From an uncultured beta proteobacterium (GTDB taxonomy: Bacteria > Pseudomonadota > Gammaproteobacteria > Burkholderiales > Rhodocyclaceae): a stretch of 6,460 nucleotides of DNA. Shown here piece by piece: positions 1 to 6,320 of the stretch. Under the pieces are notes generated by a model. It saw nothing but the letters and a program-made list of their open reading frames with translations, did not search any database and was not told where the DNA came from. The stretch lies in contig CAIWVX010000430.1 in the NCBI GenBank assembly GCA_903916205.1, forward strand, positions 1 to 6,460, given 5' to 3'. Made by a program: the position numbers and the translations under genes. Positions within the stretch are counted from its first letter, which is position 1, and each line of letters opens with the position of its first letter.

Positions 1-1074
1 CAGCAGTTTGGGCCGTCCCATCAGAGCGCGACCAATCGCCAGCATTTGCTGCTGACCGCCGGAGAGCGTGCCAGCGGGCAGGAGACGCTTTTCCTTGAGG
101 ATGGGGAACATGGCGAAAACTTTATCCATGTCGCCCTCAATTTGACTTTTGGGCTGGGTGTAAGCGCCAAGTCGGAGATTGTCTTCAATGCTGAGTGGCC
201 CGAAAACCTGCCGTCCTTCCGGGCTTTGGCAGATACCACGGCGCATACGCAGGTCGGAGCGCAATGAAGAAATGTCTTCGCCAGCAAAATGGATGCTACC
301 GCCGCTCATCGGCTGAATGCCGGAGAGCGTGCGCAAGAAGGTGGTTTTACCGGCACCGTTAGCACCGACCAAGGCCACCAGTTCGCCCTGACGCACTTCC
401 AGACTCAAACCTTTGAGTGCCTTGATGCGACCATAGCCGCTTTCTAGTTTCGATACAGACAGCAGTACCTCGCCATGAGCTTTGGCCGCGCCGGGCTGCA
501 ACTCGCCGCCCGTATGTGCGCTCAAACCGACGGACTCAGGGGCTAGGCTGGCAATGCGGTGGAAGAGTTCGCGATATTCGGCACGCGCTTGTTCGCCAAA
601 AAGTGGATCGTCGTTATTGAGAAAAGCGCGGTCAATATCGGCCCAATCTTCGGGGAGTAAAACCTCTCGGGCCAGTGGCATACAGTCTTTTTCTTCGCTG
701 CGGATGTGACCACGCAGGCTGTGGGTGTAGTTGCGCAGGGCGGCGAGGAAATCTGTATTGGTACTCCCCGCCGAGGCGGCCAGTTTGTCGCGCAGGGTTT
801 GCAGGTTTTGTGGGCCGTTGCGGTGTTCGGCCTGTAAGCGGTCAAGGACGCCCTTCACCCCGGCGCTACGCAAGGCTAAGCGCGGGAAAAAATGTTCGTC
901 TTCCTTGGCGTGATGGCAACCATCCATGAATTTTTCGATGTAATCGAAGATGGCGGAGAAGAAACTCGGATCAATCGGATTGCCCGCTTCGGCTTCGTCG
1001 GCAACGCTGTCCAACGTGCTGGCGATGCGCCATAAGTTGCGATGTTCTTCACTGATAATTCGGAGTGCTTCCAT
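1..1074 (-). CDS. livF: Hemerythrin-like domain fused to LivF-type ABC transporter ATPase (3' end beyond window)
   Basis: Partial gene: 358 codons are open without a stop to the left edge. Residues 1-175 form a hemerythrin-like HHE domain. Likely di-iron ligands are H11 (EEHRN), H54/H55 and E58 (CHHAKEDEHFFP), H84 (AEHRNG), H123 and E127 (HIRSEEKDCMP); the tail DWADIDRAF..NDDPLFG is typical of stand-alone HHE proteins. A flexible linker (about 176-203) leads to a LivF ATPase: Walker A GANGAGKTT at 237-245, PEGR motif at 285-288, ABC signature LSGGQQQ at 337-343. Walker B lies outside the window. LivF energises HAAT-family import at the cytoplasmic face of the membrane. The ATG is 12 nt after the livG stop and has an AGGAAG ribosome binding site, so it is the last visible gene of livHMGF. 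No ATG occurs between residues 132 and 256, so one polypeptide is expected. Oxygen, NO or redox control is inference. Confidence 0.93.
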   Translation of the reverse strand, partial: MEALRIISEEHRNLWRIASTLDSVADEAEAGNPIDPSFFSAIFDYIEKFMDGCHHAKEDEHFFPRLALRSAGVKGVLDRLQAEHRNGPQNLQTLRDKLAASAGSTNTDFLAALRNYTHSLRGHIRSEEKDCMPLAREVLLPEDWADIDRAFLNNDDPLFGEQARAEYRELFHRIASLAPESVGLSAHTGGELQPGAAKAHGEVLLSVSKLESGYGRIKALKGLSLEVRQGELVALVGANGAGKTTFLRTLSGIQPMSGGSIHFAGEDISSLRSDLRMRRGICQSPEGRQVFGPLSIEDNLRLGAYTQPKSQIEGDMDKVFAMFPILKEKRLLPAGTLSGGQQQMLAIGRALMGRPKLL

Positions 1075-1081
1075 GTCTTCT

Positions 1082-1085
1082 TCCT
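1082..1085 (-). promoter_or_regulatory. Ribosome binding site of the hemerythrin-LivF gene
   Basis: AGGA, extended to AGGAAG, sits in the 12-nt gap between the livG stop and the ATG at 1074, 7 nt upstream of that ATG. It decides the start upstream of the hemerythrin domain, so the HHE domain belongs to the translated protein and is not an untranslated relic. Confidence 0.7.
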
Positions 1086-1086
1086 G

Positions 1087-1848
1087 TCAGACGTGGGCGC
1101 CGAGATAGGCGGCAATTACATCGGGATTCTGGCGAACTTCCGCGCCGGTTCCTTCGGTCAGTTTCTTGCCGTAATCAAGGACAAGAATGCGATCGGAGAG
1201 ATTCATCACCATTTTCATGTCGTGTTCGACAAGGACAACGGTCACGCCGAAATCGGCAATATTTCGCACCAGATGATCGACTTCAATGGTCTCTTTGGGA
1301 TTGAGTCCGGCGGCCGGTTCATCGAGGAAAATCAGACGCGGCTTCATGGCCAGTGCGCGGGCAATTTCAAGGCGTTTGAGCGCACCGTAGGGCATGCTGT
1401 CGGCACGCGATTCGCTGTAATTTTCGAGGCCAACAAAGCGCATTAACTCTATGGCTTCGGAGCGCAATTCGGCATCGCGGCGCTTGATTCCGGGAAAGCG
1501 CAGAGCCGCTTTAAACAGGTTGCGATCAAGCCGTAGATGGGCACCCACCATGACGTTTTCGATGGCCATCATGTTCATGCAAATTTGCAGATTCTGGAAA
1601 GTCCGCGCCATGCCGCGCGTGGCCAGTTCATTCGGCGACTTACCGCCAATCGATTCGCCATCGAGACGAATTTCACCGGTGGTGGGCTTGTAGATGCCGG
1701 TAATCAGATTGAACAGCGTTGTTTTTCCGGCACCGTTCGGCCCAATTACCGAATAAACAATGCCCGCTTCAATACTGAAACTCACATTCTGTACCGCCTT
1801 GACGCCCCCGAAATGGATGGATAGCTGGGATACGTCGAGTAGCGCCAT
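1087..1848 (-). CDS. livG: High-affinity branched-chain amino acid type ABC transporter, ATPase LivG
   Basis: Complete 253-residue ABC ATPase of the LivG branch, a normal length for the family. Visible motifs in order: Walker A GPNGAGKTT (36-44), Q-loop in ARTFQN with Q85, signature PYGALKRLEIARAL (153-166) in place of LSGGQ as is usual in LivG, Walker B RLIFLDEP (171-178) with catalytic E177, D-loop region AAGLNP (179-184) and H-loop H209 in LVEHD. The C-terminal stretch (NPDVIAAYLG) is typical of LivG. It should pair with the LivF-type ATPase encoded next to drive import through LivH-LivM at the inner membrane. The start lies 3 nt after the livM stop, with AGGGA at the end of livM as ribosome binding site. 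The substrate cannot be read from the ATPase. It carries no hemerythrin extension, unlike its partner. Confidence 0.96.
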   Translation of the reverse strand: MALLDVSQLSIHFGGVKAVQNVSFSIEAGIVYSVIGPNGAGKTTLFNLITGIYKPTTGEIRLDGESIGGKSPNELATRGMARTFQNLQICMNMMAIENVMVGAHLRLDRNLFKAALRFPGIKRRDAELRSEAIELMRFVGLENYSESRADSMPYGALKRLEIARALAMKPRLIFLDEPAAGLNPKETIEVDHLVRNIADFGVTVVLVEHDMKMVMNLSDRILVLDYGKKLTEGTGAEVRQNPDVIAAYLGAHV

Positions 1849-1851
1849 AAC

Positions 1852-2784
1852 TTATTTCCCTTTCACGAATTTGGCGGCCAAGGTGGGCACCAGACCTTTG
1901 GGCATGAAGATCATGCAGCCCATCAAAATGCAGCCGAAGACCACGGTTTCCCAGCCCTCGAAGGTCGCCAGCGCCTGCGGTAGTGCGGTCAGCAGTACCG
2001 CGCCAACCAGCGAGCCGTACACCGAGGCCATGCCGCCGATAACGACCATGGTGACCAGTTCGATAGAATGGAAAAAGTCGGCCACATTGGGGCTGACGAA
2101 GCCGACGTAATGCGCGGTGACACTCCCCATCAAGCTGGCAAAGACGGCAGAGAGGACGAAAATAGCCACCTTGTAGCGCACCACATCGACGCCGACGCCC
2201 TGTGACGCCACTTCCGAACCATGCAAGGCACGCAAAGCGCGACCAAAGGGAGAGTCGATTAAGTTCAGTGAAGCCCAAACGCTGAGCGAAAGCATCAACG
2301 CCACTACCCAGTACCACGGTTTGTCAGAGTTTAATTCAAAGCCGAACAGGCCCATCGCTGGTACCGCCATACCGTCCGGCCCGCCAGTCCACTGGGCCTC
2401 GTTGCGCAGTGCGATATTCGTGATGATGCCCAGTCCGAGTGTGGCCATTGCCAGATAATGGCCTTTCAGCTTGAAAATCGGTCGTGCCACCAGTAAGGCC
2501 AGCAACCCGGTGGTGACCGCGCCGACCCCCATCGCCAACAGCGGATTCCAGCCAAAATGCGTTGGCAGCACCGCCGACGCATAGGCACCGATGCCGAGAA
2601 AACCGGCATGGCCGAGACTGATCTGCCCGGCAAAGCCAATCAGCAGGTTGAGTCCAAGGACGATAACGGCGTTGATCGCCATGCGTACCGCGAGGTCGAG
2701 ATAGAAGCTGTTGGGCAATATGAACGGCAGCACCAGCAGGATGGCGATGACGATGTAGAGACCAAAATAAGGCGAATTTTTCAT
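1852..2784 (-). CDS. livM: Branched-chain amino acid type ABC transporter permease LivM
   Basis: Complete 310-residue inner-membrane permease of the LivM family. The N-terminus has hydrophobic segments at about 8-24 and 33-51, followed by the conserved family stretch GQISLGHAGF (53-62) and then GIGAYASA. KGHYLAMATLG (107-117) is also a LivM hallmark. The cytoplasmic coupling (EAA-like) loop is around 179-206 (PFGRALRAL through GVGVDVVRYK) and should contact the ATPases. VVIGGMASVYGSLVGA (247-262) is the late conserved transmembrane part. It forms the translocation pore with LivH. The gene starts 2 nt after the livH stop (TAAGCATG), which suggests translational coupling; only a weak ribosome binding site is visible. 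It gives no direct clue to the substrate, since LivM relatives carry amino acids, aromatic acids, urea or amides. Confidence 0.95.
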   Translation of the reverse strand: MKNSPYFGLYIVIAILLVLPFILPNSFYLDLAVRMAINAVIVLGLNLLIGFAGQISLGHAGFLGIGAYASAVLPTHFGWNPLLAMGVGAVTTGLLALLVARPIFKLKGHYLAMATLGLGIITNIALRNEAQWTGGPDGMAVPAMGLFGFELNSDKPWYWVVALMLSLSVWASLNLIDSPFGRALRALHGSEVASQGVGVDVVRYKVAIFVLSAVFASLMGSVTAHYVGFVSPNVADFFHSIELVTMVVIGGMASVYGSLVGAVLLTALPQALATFEGWETVVFGCILMGCMIFMPKGLVPTLAAKFVKGK

Positions 2785-2786
2785 GC

Positions 2787-3662
2787 TTATACCCGGTCTG
2801 TCGATTTGCCGCCAAATAAGCCGCGCGGCATCAAGAAAAGAATCAGCAGGATGAGTACAAAGGGGATGGCGTCTTTGTAGGCGGAGGAAATATAACCCGC
2901 ACCCATCGCTTCAAGAATGCCGACGAGCAAGCCGCCAACCATCGCTCCGAGGCCGCTGCCCAAGCCACCAACGACTGCCGCAACAAAACCCTTTAGACCG
3001 AGCATGATGCCGACATCGTAAGAGGTTAGCGTGATCGGTGTAATCAAGATGCCGCCCAGCGCACCGAGCGCCGCTGACATGGCAAAACTCATGAACAGCA
3101 CCCAGCCGGTATTGATGCCGACCAGTTCGGCGGCTAGGCGGTTGAAGGAGGTTGCCAGCATGGCTTTGCCTTGCAGTGTCCGGTTGAAGAAGAACCACAG
3201 CGCGACCACCACGATGGTGGTTACGCCGAGCACCCACAGACTTTGCGGCATTAACGTGGCTCCCAGAATGGCGATCGGTGCATCACCAGAAAAGGCCGGT
3301 AGGCTATAGGTGCTTTTGCCAAAAATCACCGCCGTCATGCCGCGAATAACCAGCGAAGCACCGATGGTGATAATAATCAAGGTGACTGTTTCAGCGCCTT
3401 TGACGGGTTCAATGCTCAGTTTTTCAACCAGCACACCAACCACCGCAGGAATCAGAATAGCCAACAACAGGGCGACCGGGAGTGGTAAGCCCGCCTGGGT
3501 GAAGTACACCGCCAACATACCGCCGAGCATGATGAATTCGCCTTGGGCGAAATTGATGACATTGCTGGCGTTATAAATCAGGGTAAAACCGAGCGCCGCC
3601 AGCGCATAGGTGGCGCCAACCGTGAGCCCCGAAAAGAGGAATTGCAGAAATTGTGCAAGCAT
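2787..3662 (-). CDS. livH: Branched-chain amino acid type ABC transporter permease LivH
   Basis: Complete 291-residue LivH-family permease. I chose the ATG at 3662 because the protein then begins MLAQFLQFLFSG, the usual hydrophobic LivH start, and AGGGAG lies 7 nt upstream. A longer reading frame starts with TTG at 3710 and adds 16 charged residues that do not fit the family. Motifs: NFAQGEF (37-43), the coupling loop around 162-186 (TLQGKAMLATSFNRLAAELVG) and KGFVAAVVGGLGSG (224-237). Several membrane-spanning stretches are evident. LivH and LivM form the pore for a substrate delivered by a periplasmic binding protein, whose gene is not in the window. This is the first large gene of the livHMGF operon. 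Its start overlaps the stop of a possible 11-codon leader ORF. Confidence 0.95.
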   Translation of the reverse strand: MLAQFLQFLFSGLTVGATYALAALGFTLIYNASNVINFAQGEFIMLGGMLAVYFTQAGLPLPVALLLAILIPAVVGVLVEKLSIEPVKGAETVTLIIITIGASLVIRGMTAVIFGKSTYSLPAFSGDAPIAILGATLMPQSLWVLGVTTIVVVALWFFFNRTLQGKAMLATSFNRLAAELVGINTGWVLFMSFAMSAALGALGGILITPITLTSYDVGIMLGLKGFVAAVVGGLGSGLGAMVGGLLVGILEAMGAGYISSAYKDAIPFVLILLILFLMPRGLFGGKSTDRV

Positions 3663-3697
3663 TACGGTCTCCCTGTCTGCTGCCCTGTCACGTTCAT
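3662..3697 (-). CDS. Possible 11-residue leader peptide overlapping livH start
   Basis: An ATG at 3697 opens a frame of 11 codons reading MNVTGQQTGRP, ended by TAA. That stop shares its last A with the livH ATG, giving a TAATG junction. A strong GAGGAG (3708-3703) stands 5 nt before the ATG. The ribosome binding site is better than the one visible for livH itself, so translation may enter here and pass to livH by coupling. The peptide contains no run of Leu, Ile or Val codons, so classical branched-chain amino acid attenuation is not supported. A frame this short can arise by chance, and no homology can be judged. Confidence 0.35.
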   Translation of the reverse strand: MNVTGQQTGRP

Positions 3698-3702
3698 TTT
3701 TT

Positions 3703-3708
3703 CTCCTC
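3703..3708 (-). promoter_or_regulatory. Strong ribosome binding site upstream of livH
   Basis: GAGGAG followed by AAAAA and ATG (3697). It fits the short leader ORF rather than livH, whose ATG at 3662 is 40 nt further on. It would also be too close to serve the TTG at 3710, which it overlaps, and so argues against the longer LivH reading. Confidence 0.5.
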
Positions 3709-3710
3709 AA

Positions 3711-3842
3711 TGAGTGTGTTGGTCAATGCGCCTGAGCCGGTTAGTCTTGTCTTAGTGCATGTAAAAAACGAGTAAGCACGGCAAAAATAACGCAAATAAA
3801 AAGGCTTAAAACCAAAGGTGATTTTGATTTTTCACAACCCCC
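3711..3842. other. Intergenic region between reductase gene and livH
   Basis: 132 nt with no credible gene. The part at 3761-3840 has 27 G or C in 80 bases, far more AT-rich than the neighbouring genes, which fits a promoter region for the livH operon on the minus strand. I do not see a clear -35/-10 pair; the best is TTGGTT, 17 nt, CGTTAT, which is weak. I also see no convincing hairpin plus T-run to end the upstream reductase transcript, so read-through into livH is possible. Confidence 0.5.
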
Positions 3843-4892
3843 TCAAGGTGCCTGCAAGTGATCGGCATCGGTTGCCACGGGCTGCTGTTGGGTGAAGAAT
3901 CCTTCGGTGTGCATCAGCGACTCCTGAGCCCCGAGCGCCTTGGCGGCAACAGCGGCAGCATCTACGAATTCTGGACTGCCGGCGATGAAAAGAGTGTGCT
4001 TGGACAGGTCTTTGAATAATTGCGGTAGCACGACGTCGACACGGCCATTAAGGTAGCCGTCCGCGACCTCTCGGGTCAAAGTTATTTTGTAGTCAAAATT
4101 GCGGTGCTTGGTACGCCACCAAGCCATCATGCCTTGGCTGAGAACCTCGTCCTTGCTGCGTGCCGAAAAGAGGATAGTGACCGGTTTTTTGAAGCCACGA
4201 CGTAGCGCCGCCTCGGCCAGCGCCAGCACGGGGGCCAAACCGGTACCCGAGGCGATGCAGAGAACCGGGGTGTCGACCGATGGATCGCCGATGAAGGTGC
4301 CGTAGGCGCCCGAAACTTTGACACTTTCGCCGACGGTCAGTGCGTCATGGACCCAGTTGCTGGTCAGTCCCTTTTCGGAACGGGCAATCTGTAGCACCAG
4401 TTCGCCATCCGGGCGCGGTGCGTTTGAAATGGAATACGCCCGGGCCGGTATATTGTCCCGTGGATTACCCAGCGTTACGTATTGACCGGGCCAGTAGCGA
4501 ATCGCTTGCCCGACAGGGCGCAAGCGTAGTTCGACGACACGGGCGGCCATTTCTTTCTTGTCGACGACAACAAAGAGAGCGTCTTCACGCGGTGGGAAAA
4601 GTTTGGGCTTGGCATCTGCAGTACCCCACTCAATGGTCAGTTCCTCAGAAATCGGTTTCGCCATGCACATCAGCCCAAAGCCCTGCTTGCGCTCATCTTG
4701 CGACAAGGCCATGTCGAGCACCATGCCTTGATCAAATTGGCCGTTGGTGACCTTGACTTTGCATTCGCCGCAAGCCCCAGCGCGACAATTATTGGGCAGC
4801 GCGTAACCGGCCTTTTCCAACGCCATCAGAACCGTGTCGCCGTAAGCGCAATCAACCGACTTGCCAGAAGGTTGCATGATGATGCGAGCCAT
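3843..4892 (-). CDS. Ferredoxin-FAD-NAD(P)H oxidoreductase (oxygenase-reductase type)
   Basis: Complete 349-residue soluble electron-transfer protein. Residues 1-90 are a plant-type [2Fe-2S] ferredoxin domain with ligands C36, C41, C44 (CRAGACGEC) and C76. Residues about 103-202 form the FAD-binding barrel with RAYS at 151-154. Residues about 208-335 form the NAD(P)-binding domain, with GTGLAP (216-221), SGTG-type phosphate loop and the closing HTEGFF (328-333). About 16 polar residues follow. This order, ferredoxin first, is that of reductases for ring-hydroxylating oxygenases, phenol or methane-type monooxygenases and CDP-6-deoxyglucoseen reductase: electrons pass from NAD(P)H through FAD and [2Fe-2S] to a partner. 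No oxygenase gene is in the window, so the partner is unknown. ATG at 4892 has AAGGGA upstream. It has the same direction as the livH operon 132-180 nt downstream. Confidence 0.92.
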   Translation of the reverse strand: MARIIMQPSGKSVDCAYGDTVLMALEKAGYALPNNCRAGACGECKVKVTNGQFDQGMVLDMALSQDERKQGFGLMCMAKPISEELTIEWGTADAKPKLFPPREDALFVVVDKKEMAARVVELRLRPVGQAIRYWPGQYVTLGNPRDNIPARAYSISNAPRPDGELVLQIARSEKGLTSNWVHDALTVGESVKVSGAYGTFIGDPSVDTPVLCIASGTGLAPVLALAEAALRRGFKKPVTILFSARSKDEVLSQGMMAWWRTKHRNFDYKITLTREVADGYLNGRVDVVLPQLFKDLSKHTLFIAGSPEFVDAAAVAAKALGAQESLMHTEGFFTQQQPVATDADHLQAP

Positions 4893-4950
4893 TTTTATCC
4901 CTTTCTATCGTGTCACAATTATTCAGCCAAACCACCGAGCGCTGACAAAT

Positions 4951-4972
4951 CCGTGCCGCACCTTATGCACGG
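4951..4972. repeat. Inverted repeat in predicted 5' leader of the reductase gene
   Basis: Perfect 6-bp arms CCGTGC and GCACGG with a 10-nt loop. It lies between the predicted transcription start near 4980 and the reductase ATG at 4892. A second alternative pairing, ACCACC (4931-4936) with GGTGGT (4971-4976), shares two bases with it, so the two stems are mutually exclusive. It could be an operator or an RNA structure. No T-run follows on the minus strand, so it is not an intrinsic terminator. Confidence 0.4.
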
Positions 4973-4986
4973 TGGTGGATGTTAAA

Positions 4987-5016
4987 AGTATATTAAATGA
5001 ATTTTAAGTCCGACAA
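4987..5016 (-). promoter_or_regulatory. Sigma-70-like promoter for the reductase gene
   Basis: On the minus strand TTGTCG (5016-5011, four of six to the -35 consensus) is followed after 18 nt by TATACT (4992-4987, five of six to the -10 consensus). The spacer is AT-rich. The predicted start near 4980 gives a leader of about 88 nt before the ATG at 4892. This was found by eye and has not been tested against background frequency. Confidence 0.5.
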
Positions 5017-5100
5017 GCGGTTAGCTTTTTTCCTGATGCGATTTTCGGTTGTAAAAGACCTCGAGATATTCAAAAGCGATAGCGAGATGTCCCGTTTGCG

Positions 5101-6276
5101 TTATCTTGCGTCCCGGCGAATTATCGGGCGTTTACCGATCAGGATGGCGGTATCAAACAGTGTTTTCTGGCGACGTAGTTTGAAGGTAACCGTCTCTCCC
5201 GGTTTTTGGCTGGCGATTAGATCGAGCATGATTTGCGGGTCTTTAACGGCTTTGCCATTGATGGAAAGTAAGATGTCTCCGGGCTTGATGTTTCCAGCAT
5301 CGGCGGGGCTGCCGCGTTGAACACCCGCAATGAGCGCCCCATTGGCGTCGGGCAGGCCGAAGCTGTCGGCCAGTTCCTTGGTTATTTCTTGCGCTTCAAC
5401 GCCGATCCAACCCCGTGTGACGCTGCCGGTTTGAATGATTTGCTCCATGACATTTTTGGCGGTTGAAATGGGGATCGCAAAACCGATTCCCAGAGAACCT
5501 CCTGAGCGCGAATAAATGGCGGTATTGATGCCCACCAGATTTCCCCGGCTGTCGATCAGCGCACCGCCTGAATTTCCTGGGTTGATCGCGGCATCGGTTT
5601 GGATGAAATTTTCGAAGGTATTGATGCCCAAGTGGGATCGACCGAGCGCCGAAACAATGCCCATCGTGACCGTCTGGCCTACGCCAAAGGGGTTGCCAAT
5701 AGCCAGCACGACATCGCCAACAAGGATGTTTTCCATTTGCCCAAGCGTGATGGCCGGAATCTTCAGTGATTTGTTCTTTTCCGGGTCGATCTGCAACACG
5801 GCGAGGTCGGATTCGGGATCGCCACCCACCAGCTTGGCGCGGTAGGTACTGCCATCGTTGAAGGCCACTTCAATCTGATCCGCCGCCTCGACAACATGAT
5901 AATTGGTGAGGATGTACCCCTTTGAACTGACGATAACGCCGGAGCCGAGTCCTGAATTTCGTTGTTCTTGGGATTCCTGGCGTTCGCCAAAAAAGTGACG
6001 AAACAGCGGATCGTCAATCAATGGGTGACGTAGCGCGCGAATTTTTTTTGAGGTGAAAATATGTACCACCGACGGTAGCGCTTTACGCGCGGCGTCTCGG
6101 TACGACGATGCGGCAAGTTGCGTTTCTCCTGACGATGACGATTCTTGCAATGCCACGATGCTGGGGGCCGTGCCGCTCGGTTTGCCGAGCCATTCGGGCT
6201 TGAGCGTGCTAACGACAAAAAGAACGGCAAGACAGACCGTGACTGTTTGTGCAAAAATCAACCAGAATTTACGCAT
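5101..6276 (-). CDS. Membrane-anchored HtrA-family serine protease with one PDZ domain (DegS/AlgW-like)
   Basis: Complete 391-residue S1C protease. A single N-terminal hydrophobic segment (about 5-24) probably anchors it in the inner membrane with the rest in the periplasm. The trypsin-like domain (about 60-275) has an intact triad: H127 in TNYHVV, D157 in DPESDLAV, and S236 in GNSGGA. HPLIDDPLFRHFFGE (84-98) is the LA-loop region. One PDZ domain follows (about 288-380), with GWIGVEAQEI and the loop GSPADAGNIKPGDILLSINGK. DegP and DegQ have two PDZ domains, so the layout matches DegS/AlgW, which cut anti-sigma factors in envelope stress; whether this one does so is not shown. ATG at 6276 is chosen because MRKFWLIFAQTVTV is a family-like start, although no Shine-Dalgarno is visible. 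Divergent from the Nif3-like gene. Confidence 0.94.
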   Translation of the reverse strand: MRKFWLIFAQTVTVCLAVLFVVSTLKPEWLGKPSGTAPSIVALQESSSSGETQLAASSYRDAARKALPSVVHIFTSKKIRALRHPLIDDPLFRHFFGERQESQEQRNSGLGSGVIVSSKGYILTNYHVVEAADQIEVAFNDGSTYRAKLVGGDPESDLAVLQIDPEKNKSLKIPAITLGQMENILVGDVVLAIGNPFGVGQTVTMGIVSALGRSHLGINTFENFIQTDAAINPGNSGGALIDSRGNLVGINTAIYSRSGGSLGIGFAIPISTAKNVMEQIIQTGSVTRGWIGVEAQEITKELADSFGLPDANGALIAGVQRGSPADAGNIKPGDILLSINGKAVKDPQIMLDLIASQKPGETVTFKLRRQKTLFDTAILIGKRPIIRRDAR

Positions 6277-6320
6277 AGAAAGTTACGCAACAGAAAGTAG
6301 AACAAATTGAAAGGCGACAA
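6277..6320. promoter_or_regulatory. 44-nt divergent intergenic region
   Basis: This gap separates the starts of the protease gene (minus) and the Nif3-like gene (plus). It must hold both leaders, or the promoters reach into the coding regions. AAAGG at 6310-6314, 6 nt before the ATG at 6321, is a plausible ribosome binding site for the Nif3-like gene. I could not pick a convincing promoter on either strand. Confidence 0.35.

Larger units (their letters stand above)
4893..5100. other. Intergenic region between protease and reductase genes
   Basis: 208 nt without a supported gene. It contains the promoter and inverted repeat listed separately. Beyond the protease stop (5101) I find no clear hairpin with a T-run on the minus strand. 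A 4-bp stem AAGC/GCTT followed by Ts reads on the plus strand at about 5015-5032, but no plus-strand gene precedes it. Confidence 0.5.

Noticed and set aside
1042..1446. Plus-strand open frame of 134 codons opposite livG
   Set aside because: It lies antisense to a clear LivG ATPase with all motifs, has no recognisable domain and no good ribosome binding site; it is a shadow frame.
1769..2317. Minus-strand open frame of 182 codons overlapping livM and livG
   Set aside because: It is in another frame across the end of livM and the start of livG. The product is rich in Arg and Gly with no family features, as expected of an out-of-frame reading of GC-rich coding DNA.
3663..3710. N-terminal extension of LivH from a TTG codon at 3710
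   Set aside because: The 16 extra residues are charged and unlike the family start. The TTG overlaps the GAGGAG motif, and the ATG at 3662 has its own AGGGAG.
3807..3838. FNR-like or CRP-like operator upstream of livH
   Set aside because: TTGAT followed by TTTT and CACAA matches only one FNR half-site well, and GTGA/TCAC are 10 nt apart rather than the 6 nt needed for CRP. Tempting because of the hemerythrin domain, but not supported.
5015..5032. Plus-strand terminator, AAGC/GCTT stem followed by Ts
   Set aside because: The stem is only 4 bp and no plus-strand gene precedes it; the T-run is on the wrong strand for the protease transcript.
4997..5320. Plus-strand open frame of 107 codons at the protease 3' end
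   Set aside because: Two thirds of it lie opposite the PDZ domain coding region and the product has no recognisable features.
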